Positions 33,952 to 42,900 of a stretch of 64,000 nt of DNA are shown piece after piece. The DNA is from Acidobacteriota bacterium (lineage in GTDB: Bacteria; Acidobacteriota; Thermoanaerobaculia; Gp7-AA8; JAHWKK01), in NCBI GenBank assembly GCA_019347945.1, contig JAHWKK010000010.1:62001-126000 (forward strand), in the 5' to 3' direction. The first letter of the stretch is position 1. Each line of letters starts with the position of its first letter. The position numbers were made by a program, and so were the translations under genes. The notes below the pieces were generated by a model. The model saw nothing but the letters and a program-made list of their open reading frames with translations, was not told the DNA's origin and searched no databases.

Positions 33952-33974
33952 GGACCCACGTGCGAAGTGGGTCC
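33952..33974. terminator. Perfect 8-bp hairpin between two heptad arrays
   Basis: GGACCCAC (33952-33959) pairs with GTGGGTCC (33967-33974) around GTGCGAA. It sits almost midway between the inverted heptad arrays. There is no T-tract, so a terminator function for smr is possible but not proven. Confidence 0.4.
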
Positions 33975-33997
33975 GCTCGCCATCCCGACATTGCGCT

Positions 33998-34025
33998 AAT
34001 CCCTAATCCCTAACCCCTAATCCCT
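33998..34025. repeat. Array of four 7-bp units, inverted orientation
   Basis: AATCCCT, AATCCCT, AACCCCT, AATCCCT. This is the reverse complement of the array at 33848-33875, with 122 bp between them, so single strands could pair into a long stem just upstream of nadA. Confidence 0.9.
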
Positions 34026-34055
34026 GAATCCGCGGCATTCCCCGGCGCTCTTTTC

Positions 34056-34076
34056 TATTATAAAGAGAGAAGGAGG
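34056..34076 (+). promoter_or_regulatory. Likely nadA -10 box and ribosome-binding site
   Basis: TATTAT at 34056-34061 in an AT-rich island and AGGAGG at 34071-34076, four bases before the ATG at 34081. The -35 region is weak. Confidence 0.45.
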
Positions 34077-34080
34077 ATTG

Positions 34081-35109
34081 ATGACGTCACTAGCAGAGGA
34101 TCTTCGTCGCGTCAAATCGTACGACTACACCGAGGACGACTTCACACGCTTCGAAGAGCTCCACGCCGAGATCCGTGAGCTGAAAGAAAAGCAGAACGCG
34201 GTCATCGTCGCGCACAACTACTACCGGCCGGAGATCCTAAAAGTCGCCGACTTCATCGGCGATTCACTCGAGCTGTCGCTGATGGCCTCCGAGGTGTCGG
34301 ATGCCGACGTCATCTGCTTCTGCGGCGTTCACTTCATGGCGGAGACCGCCAAGATCGTCAATCCTTCGAAGACGGTGCTTCTGCCGAACGTTCTCGCCGG
34401 CTGCCAGCTCGCCGACTCGGCTCCCGCCGACGCGGTCGAGGCGAGCATCGAGGAGCTCAGGGAGAAGTATCCCGATCTGGCCGTCGTCTCCTACGTGAAC
34501 ACGACCGCGGCCGTCAAAGCGCTGTCCGACGTCATCTGCACCTCGGCGAATGCGGGAAAGATCGTTCGGGCGCTTCCAAACGAGAACATTCTCTTCACTC
34601 CCGACCGGAACCTCGCCGCTCATGTCGCCGAGGAAGTCCCGGAGAAGAACATCATTCCGTGGGACGGATTCTGTTACGTGCACCAGCAGATCACCCCGGA
34701 AGAGATCGGCAGGATCCGGGATGAAGATTCGGAGATCCGGATTCTCGTCCACCCCGAATGCAGAGCCGACGTCGCCGATCTCGCCGACGCCGTCCTGTCG
34801 ACTTCCGGAATGGTCCGTTACGCTAAGGAGAACGATGGCGATCGGTTCCTCGTCGTCACCGAATGCGGGCTTTCGGATCGCCTGGCGATGGAAGTACCGG
34901 ACAAGGAGTTCGTGAAAGGCTGCAAGGTCTGCACGTTCATGAAGGTCACCACGCTCGAGGATGTTCGCGATTCGCTCGCCAATCTTCAGTATCGGATCGA
35001 GGTGCCGGAGGAGATCCGGATCCCGGCTGAGCGCGCTCTCCGGCGGATGTTCGACATCCAGGAGCGGACCGCCGACGAGCCTGACCCGGTGGCGCGCGAA
35101 CAAGGCTGA
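34081..35109 (+). CDS. nadA: Quinolinate synthase NadA
   Basis: Condenses iminoaspartate with dihydroxyacetone phosphate to quinolinate in de novo NAD synthesis, using an oxygen-sensitive [4Fe-4S] cluster. The 342-residue length is normal. Typical segments are VIVAHNYYRPEILKVADFIG, SLELSLMASEVSDADVICFC (first ligand region), YVNTTAAVKALSDVICTSAN, and the C-terminal VVTECGLSDRL and FVKGCKVCTFMKVTT with the remaining Cys. The ATG at 34081 is chosen over a TTG one codon earlier. nadB and nadC are not in the window. Confidence 0.96.
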   Translation: MTSLAEDLRRVKSYDYTEDDFTRFEELHAEIRELKEKQNAVIVAHNYYRPEILKVADFIGDSLELSLMASEVSDADVICFCGVHFMAETAKIVNPSKTVLLPNVLAGCQLADSAPADAVEASIEELREKYPDLAVVSYVNTTAAVKALSDVICTSANAGKIVRALPNENILFTPDRNLAAHVAEEVPEKNIIPWDGFCYVHQQITPEEIGRIRDEDSEIRILVHPECRADVADLADAVLSTSGMVRYAKENDGDRFLVVTECGLSDRLAMEVPDKEFVKGCKVCTFMKVTTLEDVRDSLANLQYRIEVPEEIRIPAERALRRMFDIQERTADEPDPVAREQG

Positions 35110-35159
35110 CGGGAAGCGGATGCACCGGCTTCGGTTGAAGGTTCGATATCGTTGGCTCG

Positions 35160-36527
35160 ATGGCCAGCTCTCCCGTCTGGAACTTCGGAAGAAATGTCGC
35201 GTTCATTCCGGCTTCCGTCGAGGTGCCGGTCGATGAAGCCCAGCTTGTCGACCTGCTCGCAAACAATCGCGACCGGCCGTTCCGGGTGCTCGGATCGCTG
35301 CACTCCTGGAACCGGATTGTCGAAACGAAAGGGCTCGCGCTCGATCTGAGCCGGTTCGACGACGTTCGCGTCGAGAGCAGAGGTGATCGTTCTGTTGCTC
35401 ACGCCGGCGCCGGATGTACCATCGAGAACCTCCTCCGCGCACTCGATTCGGCGGGGCTGACTCTTCCGACAATCGGAGCGGTCAAGCGGCAGACGATCGC
35501 CGGCGCCATCGCAACGGGAACCCACGGATCGGGCGCCCGAAGTCTTTCGTCGTACGTCACGGCGGTTCGGATGATCACGCTCGACCGTGAGGGTGTCCCA
35601 TCGGTGAGAGTCATCGATTCGGGGTCCGGCCTCGAAGCCGTCCGCTGCAGCCTCGGGGCCCTCGGGGTGATCACCGAGGTGACGATCGAGGTCGTACCGA
35701 AATTCTCGATCGAGGAATCTCTCGAGAACGCGGAATCCCTCGACGAGATCCTGTCGTGGGAGGAGGAGTATCCGCTTCAGCAGTTCATTCTGATGCCGTG
35801 GGCATGGACCTGGACGAGCTTCCGGAGGCGCGTCGTCGAGCGCCCTTCCGGCTGGGTCAAACGTCTGTTTCGCCGGGGGGTCAACGCTCTGTTCATGGAC
35901 TTCGGTCTCCACGCACTGCTCTGGCTTCTGATTCGGACGACCGGGGCGAAGAGTGTCCTGAAACGCGTGGTGCCGAAGGCGATCATCACCGGTGTGGTCG
36001 TTGCCGATGACAACGAACGCATCCTGACGATGAATCATCACTGGTTCCGGCACGTCGAGATGGAGCTCCTGATTCCGCCGGACCGCATTCACGAAGCGGT
36101 CGACCTCGTCCGAGCGCTTCTGGAGATCGCGGCAGGGGAGCGGCGCGCCGACCCGGCGATCCCCGGCTCGAAACGGATCGAAGGGATCTGGACTCATCAT
36201 TACCCCATCTTCTTCCGGCGCGTTCTGAACGACGACACGATGATCTCGATGTCCGCTCCGCTCGCCGCGGAACAATGGTGGTATTCGCTGAGTCTTTTCT
36301 CGTACAGTCCGGAGCTCGAGAACTTTGCGGCGATGGTCAATCTGATCGCACGGACGCTAGCGAGGGAGCTCGGCGCACGACCGCACTGGGGAAAGTTTCA
36401 TCGGCTCGAAGCGGTTGACCTCCGCGGGCTCTATCCGAGATATGACGAATTCGTCGAGACCGCGCGGCGGTTCGATCCGTCGGGGAGATTCGCCAACGAT
36501 TACCTCTCCGGCACTCTCGGTTTATGA
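35160..36527 (+). CDS. FAD-dependent sugar-lactone/alditol oxidoreductase (ALO/GULO-like)
   Basis: A 455-residue vanillyl-alcohol-oxidase-fold flavoprotein. The N-terminal PCMH FAD-binding domain has RVLGSLHSWNRIVETKG, with a His at the position used for covalent flavin in aldonolactone oxidases, then HAGAGCTIENLLRALDSAGL and TIAGAIATGTHGSGARSLSS. The C-terminal ALO-type domain ends with ARPHWGKFHRLEAVDLRGLY and RFDPSGRFANDYL. Such enzymes oxidise aldonolactones or alditols, with oxygen or cytochrome c as acceptor; the substrate here is not determinable. It lies 50 bp after nadA and may be transcribed with it. Confidence 0.88.
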   Translation: MASSPVWNFGRNVAFIPASVEVPVDEAQLVDLLANNRDRPFRVLGSLHSWNRIVETKGLALDLSRFDDVRVESRGDRSVAHAGAGCTIENLLRALDSAGLTLPTIGAVKRQTIAGAIATGTHGSGARSLSSYVTAVRMITLDREGVPSVRVIDSGSGLEAVRCSLGALGVITEVTIEVVPKFSIEESLENAESLDEILSWEEEYPLQQFILMPWAWTWTSFRRRVVERPSGWVKRLFRRGVNALFMDFGLHALLWLLIRTTGAKSVLKRVVPKAIITGVVVADDNERILTMNHHWFRHVEMELLIPPDRIHEAVDLVRALLEIAAGERRADPAIPGSKRIEGIWTHHYPIFFRRVLNDDTMISMSAPLAAEQWWYSLSLFSYSPELENFAAMVNLIARTLARELGARPHWGKFHRLEAVDLRGLYPRYDEFVETARRFDPSGRFANDYLSGTLGL

Positions 36528-36579
36528 CAGCATGTGTAAGAGTTTCCAATAGGGAGCACAACCAGAAGGAGGATGAAAA

Positions 36580-36816
36580 ATGAATGTCGTCATCCATTAC
36601 TGCGTCGTTTGAAACTACCTGCCGAGAGCCTCCAGTCTGGCGGCCGCAATCAAGCAGGAGCTCGGCGTCGAAGCGAAGCTCGTCCGGGGGAAGGATGGGA
36701 TCTTCGACGTCTCAGTAAACGATGAACTGATCTTTTCAAAGCATGAAACGGGTCGTTTTCCGGATGAATCGGAAGTGATCGCGTCGATGCGGAAACTCGG
36801 AGAGGCCAGCGGTTGA
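36580..36816 (+). CDS. SelW-like selenoprotein (Rdx family) with CxxU motif
   Basis: A 78-residue thioredoxin-like Rdx/SelW-family protein if the TGA at 36610-36612 is read as selenocysteine (residue 11). The N-terminus is MNVVIHYCVV-Sec-NYLPRAS, giving Cys8-Val-Val-Sec11 at the end of the first strand, as in SelW. The rest reads without interruption to a TGA at 36814-36816: LAAAIKQELGVEAKLVRGKD and GIFDVSVNDELIFSKHETGR, where the strand pattern and the phenylalanine/glycine turn fit Rdx proteins. The ATG at 36580 has AGGAGG 7 bp upstream. The stop overlaps the TTG start of gatC. The role is probably thiol redox. Confidence 0.9.
36610..36645 (+). promoter_or_regulatory. Candidate SECIS for the SelW-like gene
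   Basis: Downstream of the TGA a small hairpin can form: GCC (36628-36630) with GGC (36642-36644), one mismatch, then CC (36632-36633) with GG (36639-36640). The loop is AGTCT (36634-36638). A G in the first two loop bases and a 22-base distance from the TGA fit bacterial SECIS rules, but the stem is weaker than in the formate dehydrogenase gene. Confidence 0.6.
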
Positions 36817-37091
36817 TCGACGTCGAGGAAGTCAAGCGAATCGCCTCGCTCGCGAAGCTCGAGCTGAATGCAGAGGGGCTGGAGAAGATATCGGGCGAGC
36901 TCAGCCGGATCCTCGACTACATCGACAAGCTTCGGGAGCTCGAGGCGGCGGAGCCCGAGGGCCATGAGATCGCGGCTATGGAGCCTCGCGACGATCGTGT
37001 CGTCGAATCTGTGCTCGATGCCGATGCCATTGCCGCGAATGCCCCCGATTTTCGGAATGGCTTCTTCGTCGTTCCTCCGGTGATCGGATGA
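36813..37091 (+). CDS. gatC: Asp/Glu-tRNA amidotransferase subunit C
   Basis: GatC stabilises GatAB, which amidates Glu-tRNA(Gln) or Asp-tRNA(Asn). The 92-residue protein has the standard pattern: VKRIASLAKLELNAEGLEKI, then LSRILDYIDKLRELE and the C-terminal region with FFVVPPVIG. The start is TTG at 36813, overlapping the stop of the SelW-like gene (TTGA). It overlaps gatA by 4 bp. gatB is not in the window. Confidence 0.94.
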   Translation: MIDVEEVKRIASLAKLELNAEGLEKISGELSRILDYIDKLRELEAAEPEGHEIAAMEPRDDRVVESVLDADAIAANAPDFRNGFFVVPPVIG

Positions 37092-38536
37092 GCTCTGAGA
37101 AGCTGACCGAGCTGCCGGTGCGCTACGCGGTTCGCGCGATGGCGAATGGGGAGCTGTCGCGAGCGGACTACGCGGATGCGTTCCTGCAGAATGCGGCGCG
37201 GCACGATTCGTCGCTCGGATCTTTTCTCGAGCGCGACCCGGAAAGGACGGTCTCCGCGCTGGAGAAGGTTCCTGCGGGGCCGCTCTCCGGTCTGACGGTC
37301 GCCGTAAAGGACAACATCGAGACGCTCGGCTTCCGTACGACGTGCGGATCGCGGATGCTCGAAAACTACCGCCCGATGCGCAATGCGACGGTGATCGATC
37401 GCCTGCTCGCGGCCGGAGCGGTCGTTGCGGGAAAGACCAACCTCGACGAATTCGCGATGGGGTCGTCGAACGAGAATTCCGCTTTCGGTCCATGCCGCAA
37501 CCCGTGGGACCTCGAGCGTGTCCCTGGGGGTTCTTCGGGTGGCTCGGCGGCCGCGGTTGCGGCGAGGATGGCTCCGGTCGCGCTCGGCTCGGACACCGGC
37601 GGTTCGGTTCGGCAGCCCGCGGCGCTGTGCGGAATCGTCGGAATCAAGCCGACGTGGGGGAGGGTGAGCCGCTCGGGTCTGGTGGCCTTCGCATCGTCCC
37701 TCGACCAGGTCGGGGTCTTCGGCAAGCGGGTGGACGACGCCGCGCTGGTACTCGAGGTCATCGCGGGACACGATCCTCTCGATGCGACGAGCGCGCACGT
37801 CGCTGTCGGTCCGTATGGTGGATCCTCGAAGGTCGAAAATCTCGAAGGCGTCACGATCGGCGTCATCGCGGAAGCCGTTCAGATGCTCGAGGGCGAAGTG
37901 AAGGAGAACTTCGAGCGCTCCCTGGCGACTCTCAGGAACGGCGGCGCCGAGGTCCGAGAGGTGAGCATTCCGATGCTGCCGTACTCGATCGCAACCTACT
38001 ACATCATCGCGAACGCCGAAGCGAGCGCCAACCTCGCGCGCTACGACGGAGTCCGGTACGGCCACCGCTCGGACCGGCCCGGCACGCTCGAGGAGTTGTA
38101 TACGCGGTCGCGAACCGAAGGGTTCGGCCCTGAGGTCAAGCGACGGATCATGCTGGGAACCTTCGCGCTTTCGTCGGGCTATTACGATGCGTACTACGGC
38201 CGGGCCCAGCGTGTAAGGGAGCGGATCCGGAGAGACGTCGACGCAGCGCTCGCGAAAGTCGATGCGCTCATCTCGCCGACGACACCGGAACCGGCCTTCC
38301 GGATCGGGGAGAAGATCGACGATCCGCTCTCGATGTATCTCAACGACGTGATGACGGCGTCTGCGAATCTGTCCGGTCACCCCGCGATCGCGATTCCGTC
38401 GGGTTTCACCGAAGGCGGGCTTCCGCTCTCGCTGCAGATCACCGGCCCGGCGTTCGGCGAAGCGAAGCTGTTCGAGATCGGCGGCTGGTTCGAGCGCGCC
38501 ACCGACGCCATCCGGCGCCCGCCGCTTCTTTCATAG
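37088..38536 (+). CDS. gatA: Asp/Glu-tRNA amidotransferase subunit A
   Basis: The amidase subunit, which releases ammonia from glutamine for tRNA-dependent amidation. The 482-residue length is standard. The Ser-cisSer-Lys triad is present: Lys in LTVAVKDNIETLG, the cis-Ser in VPGGSSGGSAAAVAAR, and the nucleophile Ser in LGSDTGGSVRQPAALCG. It overlaps gatC (ATGA). Its TAG stop at 38534-38536 is followed in the same frame by a DUF1801 fragment without a start codon. Confidence 0.96.
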   Translation: MSSEKLTELPVRYAVRAMANGELSRADYADAFLQNAARHDSSLGSFLERDPERTVSALEKVPAGPLSGLTVAVKDNIETLGFRTTCGSRMLENYRPMRNATVIDRLLAAGAVVAGKTNLDEFAMGSSNENSAFGPCRNPWDLERVPGGSSGGSAAAVAARMAPVALGSDTGGSVRQPAALCGIVGIKPTWGRVSRSGLVAFASSLDQVGVFGKRVDDAALVLEVIAGHDPLDATSAHVAVGPYGGSSKVENLEGVTIGVIAEAVQMLEGEVKENFERSLATLRNGGAEVREVSIPMLPYSIATYYIIANAEASANLARYDGVRYGHRSDRPGTLEELYTRSRTEGFGPEVKRRIMLGTFALSSGYYDAYYGRAQRVRERIRRDVDAALAKVDALISPTTPEPAFRIGEKIDDPLSMYLNDVMTASANLSGHPAIAIPSGFTEGGLPLSLQITGPAFGEAKLFEIGGWFERATDAIRRPPLLS

Positions 38537-38824
38537 CCCCCGGAAGAGGGCGAGAGCATCGTCGGGTTCAGCAGCTATCACTACGTCTACGACAGCGGAC
38601 GCGAAGGCGACTGGATGGTGACCGGCTTTTCCTCGAGAAAATCCAGTCTCACCCTCTACATCATGGCCGGCTTCGGCCGATACGACGAGCTGATGAAGAA
38701 GCTGGGCAAGTTCAAGACCGGACAGTCCTGCCTTTACATCAAGCGTCTCGACGACGTCGATCAGGATGTCCTCTGCCAGCTCATCATCGCATCCGATGGA
38801 CAGCACCCCGGCCTGGTGAAATGA
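38537..38824 (+). pseudogene. 5'-truncated DUF1801 (YdhG-like) gene fused directly behind gatA
   Basis: The frame continues from the gatA stop without a shift. It encodes the C-terminal two thirds of a DUF1801 protein: ESIVGFSSYHYVYDSGREGD, RKSSLTLYIMAGFGRYDELM, KKLGKFKTGQSCLYIKRLDD, then DVLCQLIIASDG, stop 38822-38824. The N-terminal 40-50 residues of the domain are missing. The first ATG in frame is at 38615, inside the domain. DUF1801 proteins are small iron-chaperone-like folds of unclear role. It is either a remnant created by deletion or an expressed fragment. Confidence 0.75.
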
Positions 38825-38831
38825 TCTGCGC

Positions 38832-39368
38832 GTGAAGACAAACGGAAATCGTCTGCCGGGCCGGCTCGACCGGGTCGACCGCGCGATCACGCACTGGATG
38901 GCGGAAAACGGGGTTCCGATCCTGAGGGTGAGTCTGGGAGTGATCTTCCTCTGGTTCGGCGTTCTGAAATTCTTCCCCGGACTGAGTCCGGCCGAGAGCC
39001 TTGCGGCGAAGACCATCTCGGTCATGACCGCGGGATTGGTCTACCCCGCCGTCTCGCTCCCCGTGCTGGCCGCCTGGGAATGTGCCATCGGTCTCGGGTT
39101 GATCTTCGGTGTGGCGCTCCGGCTGACGATCTTTCTCCTGCTGGCGCAGATGCTGGGGACCGTGACGCCGCTCTTCTTTTTCCCCTCCGAGACGTTCCGG
39201 CTGATCCCGTTCGTGCCGACGTTGGAAGGACAGTACATCATCAAGAACGTCGTGCTCATCAGCGCGGCGCTGGTGATCGGGGCAACGGTACGAGGCGGAC
39301 GGATGCACGAGGAACCGGACGACGAGCCTCCGATCCTGAAAACGAAGTCCGGTCAGTCGACGAGCTGA
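38832..39368 (+). CDS. DoxX/DUF417-like membrane protein
   Basis: A 178-residue four-helix inner-membrane protein. Helix 1 follows the charged LDRVDRAITHWMAENG and reads ILRVSLGVIFLWFGVLKFFP, a DoxX-type signature. The GLSPAESLAAKTISVM loop and the FPSETFRLIPFVPTLEGQYI loop before the last helix are typical of the YkgB/DUF417 branch. The function is unknown; DoxX proteins are linked to thiol or redox balance. It starts with GTG at 38832, 7 bp after the DUF1801 fragment. Confidence 0.8.
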   Translation: MKTNGNRLPGRLDRVDRAITHWMAENGVPILRVSLGVIFLWFGVLKFFPGLSPAESLAAKTISVMTAGLVYPAVSLPVLAAWECAIGLGLIFGVALRLTIFLLLAQMLGTVTPLFFFPSETFRLIPFVPTLEGQYIIKNVVLISAALVIGATVRGGRMHEEPDDEPPILKTKSGQSTS

Positions 39369-39390
39369 AGCACTGCGCGTCTTACGACGG

Positions 39391-39585
39391 TCAGGCGACG
39401 CAGACCATGTCCTGAGCGCAGCACATCGGGCTCTTGATCTTTCCATGTCCCTCGGGGCACTTCGAGATCGCAACTTTGCTCCCGTCGTCCTTCTGAATCG
39501 AGTCGTGCTCGAGCTTCTTTCCACACTTCCCGCATGTCATGTCGACACTCATTCCGCACTGCTTGCATTCGTAAGTATTAGCCAT
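39391..39585 (-). CDS. Small zinc-ribbon protein
   Basis: A 64-residue protein with four Cys pairs or single Cys suited to bind one or two zinc ions: CKQCGMSVDMTCGKCGKK, CPEGHGKIKSPMCCAQDMVC. It has no signal peptide. Similar tiny proteins are widespread without known function. It is convergent with the DoxX-like gene. The ATG at 39585 begins MANTYECKQCG. Confidence 0.75.
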   Translation of the reverse strand: MANTYECKQCGMSVDMTCGKCGKKLEHDSIQKDDGSKVAISKCPEGHGKIKSPMCCAQDMVCVA

Positions 39586-39949
39586 GAAACGATCCTACCA
39601 TTCCGTCGGGGGAGAGGGAATGGGACCGGCTCAATGCCGGGGTTCGACATAAGCGGGGTCGGAGTCTGGACGTTCTTCGTCCGGTCTCCCCACCTTTCAC
39701 CCTATTCGGGCGCAAAACTTCACACGGGGTCGATCGGACCGAAAAACCGAAGACTGGCCCCACTTTCGCGCCCCCCTTCTCCCACTTTTCGACCCCCGCT
39801 GCCCCGGTAGAACAGGCGAAAGCATAGCTTTTAAGCGTACGACTTTGTAAGATGACGCTGAACCGGACACTCTTCACATGAAGCAGTTTCCCGCTCCAGG
39901 CGAAGGTAAACAAGGGTTTATTTACGGACACTAATAGGTCTAACCCGCA
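39586..39949. other. 364-bp gap upstream of the kinase gene
   Basis: No gene or known RNA is recognised. A short hairpin-like segment, GGACG/CGTCC, lies near 39671-39685. The last 150 bp are AT-richer (TTTTAAGCG, GGTTTATTTACGG) and probably hold the kinase promoter, but no good consensus boxes or ribosome-binding site are visible. Confidence 0.5.
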
Positions 39950-42900
39950 ATGGCGATCGGCGGACACCAGCAACCGATGTATCCGGCAAGTCCGGGAACG
40001 AATTCATGCTCGAGCTGTGGCTCGATCAACCTAGGCGGACAGCAATCGTGCAGCATGTGCGGCTCCGAGCTTCCGAAGTGGGTCGCGGGCCTCGCGCCCG
40101 GCAGCCTCATCGGAGAGAAGTACGAGGTCATCAGCCTCCTCGGAGTCGGTGGTATGGGCGAGGTCTACAAGGTTCGCCATAAGACCCTCGAGATCATCCG
40201 CTGCGTCAAGCTGATGAAGAAGTCGCTGATGGAGGATGAGTCGTTCCGCAGCCGGTTCATCCGAGAAGCACGGATCGCGACACGGCTCCAGCATCCCAAC
40301 TTCGCGATCGTTCACGAGTTCGACGTCGCACATGACGGATCGTACTATCTCGTCTCCGAATTCATCGACGGCATCACGATCAGGCAGTGGAGCAAGCGCC
40401 ACGGGCGCTTTCCTCTCGATCTGACACTCCACCTCGCGATTCAGGTGCTGTTCGGGTTGCGCCATGTCCATGGCAAGGGCCTCCTTCACAGAGACATCTC
40501 CGCTGACAACATCATGCTGACTCTGGATCATGACGAGCGACCCGTTGCAAAGATCATCGATCTCGGTATCGCGAAAGTACTGGAAGGGCCGGCCGACCTC
40601 ACACAGGCGACGCAGGTCGGTGTGTTCGTGGGAAATCCGAAGTACGCATCTCCCGAGCAACTCGGAATGCTCAATGAAGACGAGACGATCGACGAGAGGG
40701 CCGACCTCTACTGTCTCGCGGTCGTGCTCTACGAGATGCTGGCCGGTGTTCCGCCGTTCACGAGTCACAATCCGCAGGGATATGCCGTGAAACACCTCAC
40801 TGAGCCGGCACCTCGGATCACGGATCTCGACCGTTCGCTGCAAGTTCCTGAAAAGCTGGAAGACGTCCTGCTCAAAGGGCTCGCGAAGCGCCGGGATCAG
40901 CGGTATCAATCGGCAAAAGAGTTTTCGCAGGCTCTGCGCCCCTTTTTGAAAAATCTCGAAATCGATCTGGACGTTTACGGAGAGCAGATCGCCGCCGATC
41001 TTCCCTCGCATCAGGAAGAAGTGCTCCTGAGAGAAGTGACGCCGCTACCCTCGACCCATCGAGGTGAGGGCGGCGTCCCTCAGGCCCGAACGGCTCGTCA
41101 GAGGCCGGAGGAGGAAGCCTGGGAAGAAGCAGACGAGCTCGGCACGGCCGAAGCTTATGCAGACTATCTAAGATCCTATCCCGCAGGACGTCATGTCGCG
41201 CAAGCGAGGAGCCGGGTCGAAGAGCTTCGCATTCTGACGCGGCTCGCATCACTCGAGGAATCGTATGACGTCGAGGAGCTGAAAAGAATTGCCGCCACCC
41301 ACTCGCGGCACTCGCACATCGGAAGGATGGCGCGTGAAACGCTGGAGCGGGTCGAACAGGCGGTCACAGAGCAACGTCGAGCAGAAGAAGAAGCATGGAA
41401 GCAGGCAGCAGCCGAGGGAACCGAAACGTCGTGGAATCGGTACATCGAGTCGTATCCCGGCTCGGCCAGACTCGACGCTGCGCGGCAAAACCGCGACGAA
41501 TCCCGCTCGTTCATGCTGGCGCGGCAAATCGACACCGAAGACATGTGGCGGTCATACCTCGGTTCATGGCCGGGAGGTGCACACGCACCCGAGGCCCAGA
41601 AGCGACTCGATGCACTCGTTCGCGCGAGAGAAGAGGAGGAGAGGGCGTGGTCGCTGGCGGAAGAAGAGGGTACGGCAGACGTCTGGACCGCATTCATCAA
41701 TTCGTATCCTCATTCCGACCGGCTTCAGGAAGCGCAGGAGCGGATCGCCGAAGCCGAAGCGTTCGAAGAGGCGAACCGGCACGACAGTGAGAAGGCGTGG
41801 CGGGCATATCTGTCCCGGTGGCCGGAAGGCCCGCACGCATCACGGGCCACCGAGCGAGTTGAAGCTCTGTACGCCGAACGGGTCGACCGGCGCTTCGCCG
41901 AGGCGATCGAGACCGACACGGTGGAAGGATTCCGAAAATTCGCTGAAGAGTTTCCCGAGTCGGAACGGGCCGCCGAAGCTGCCGAGCTCGCCGGAGAGCT
42001 CGAAGCGTGGAAGCAGGCAGCATCGTCCGGCTCCGAGCCGGCACTGAAGGAGTATCTGAACCATTGGCCGCGTGGACGGCACGCTGGAACCGCGGAGGCA
42101 CGTCTCGGTGAGATCCGCGATCACATGTCGTGGGATGCGGCATGCAGCAGCCGATCTCCCCAAAGTTTCGAGTTGTATCTCCAGGAGTTTCCGGATGGCA
42201 TCCACAGTGCGACTGCCCGAACGAATCTGGAGGAGGCTCGTGCGTGGGAAGCGGTCGTCGATGGCATCGAAGGTTTACGCTCCTTCCTCGAGTCGTACCC
42301 GAGCGGCATGTTCGCCGACGCGGCGACGCAGCGCCTGCGAGAGCTCGAGCATGCGGAAGCGGAAGAGCTGAAGCGGATTCATGAGCTCGAGTCGGCGGGC
42401 AGGATCGACGATCTGAAAGAGCGGGTCGCCGCCGAGGGGAGCGCTGCGGTGCTTGCCGCTGCTCGCGATGCGCTCGCGCGCCTCGAGGCCGATTTCGAGC
42501 GCAGGGAACGGGAAGCATGGGAGGCGGCGCAGCGGAACACCACCGCAGCAGCGTGGGATCATTACCTGCGAGAGTTTTCCGGCTCCGGCCGCGAGGCAGA
42601 GGCCAGGGAGTTTTACCGGGAAGCAGCCGCATTCGAAGAAGCACAGAGCGCAGATCGACTGCAGCAATGGCGTGCTTTCCTCGCACAGTGGCCGAAGGGC
42701 CCGCACGCGACAGAGGCGCGAAACGCGCGAGCGGCTCTCGAAGAGAAGGCGCGCGAATCGTCTCCATCCGATCAGACGCAGACCGTCGTGCAGACATTGC
42801 CGGTTGCCGAACCGGCGCCGGAAGACGTACAGACGGTGGTAGAGCCTCATCCCGCAACGGACGGGTCGGATCAGGTTCAGACGGTGGTACAGGCATCGCT

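Noticed and set aside
41697-42896. 399-codon open frame antisense to the kinase repeats
   Set aside because: Arg/Pro/Ser-rich shadow of a GC-rich repetitive gene; no start context and no family resemblance.
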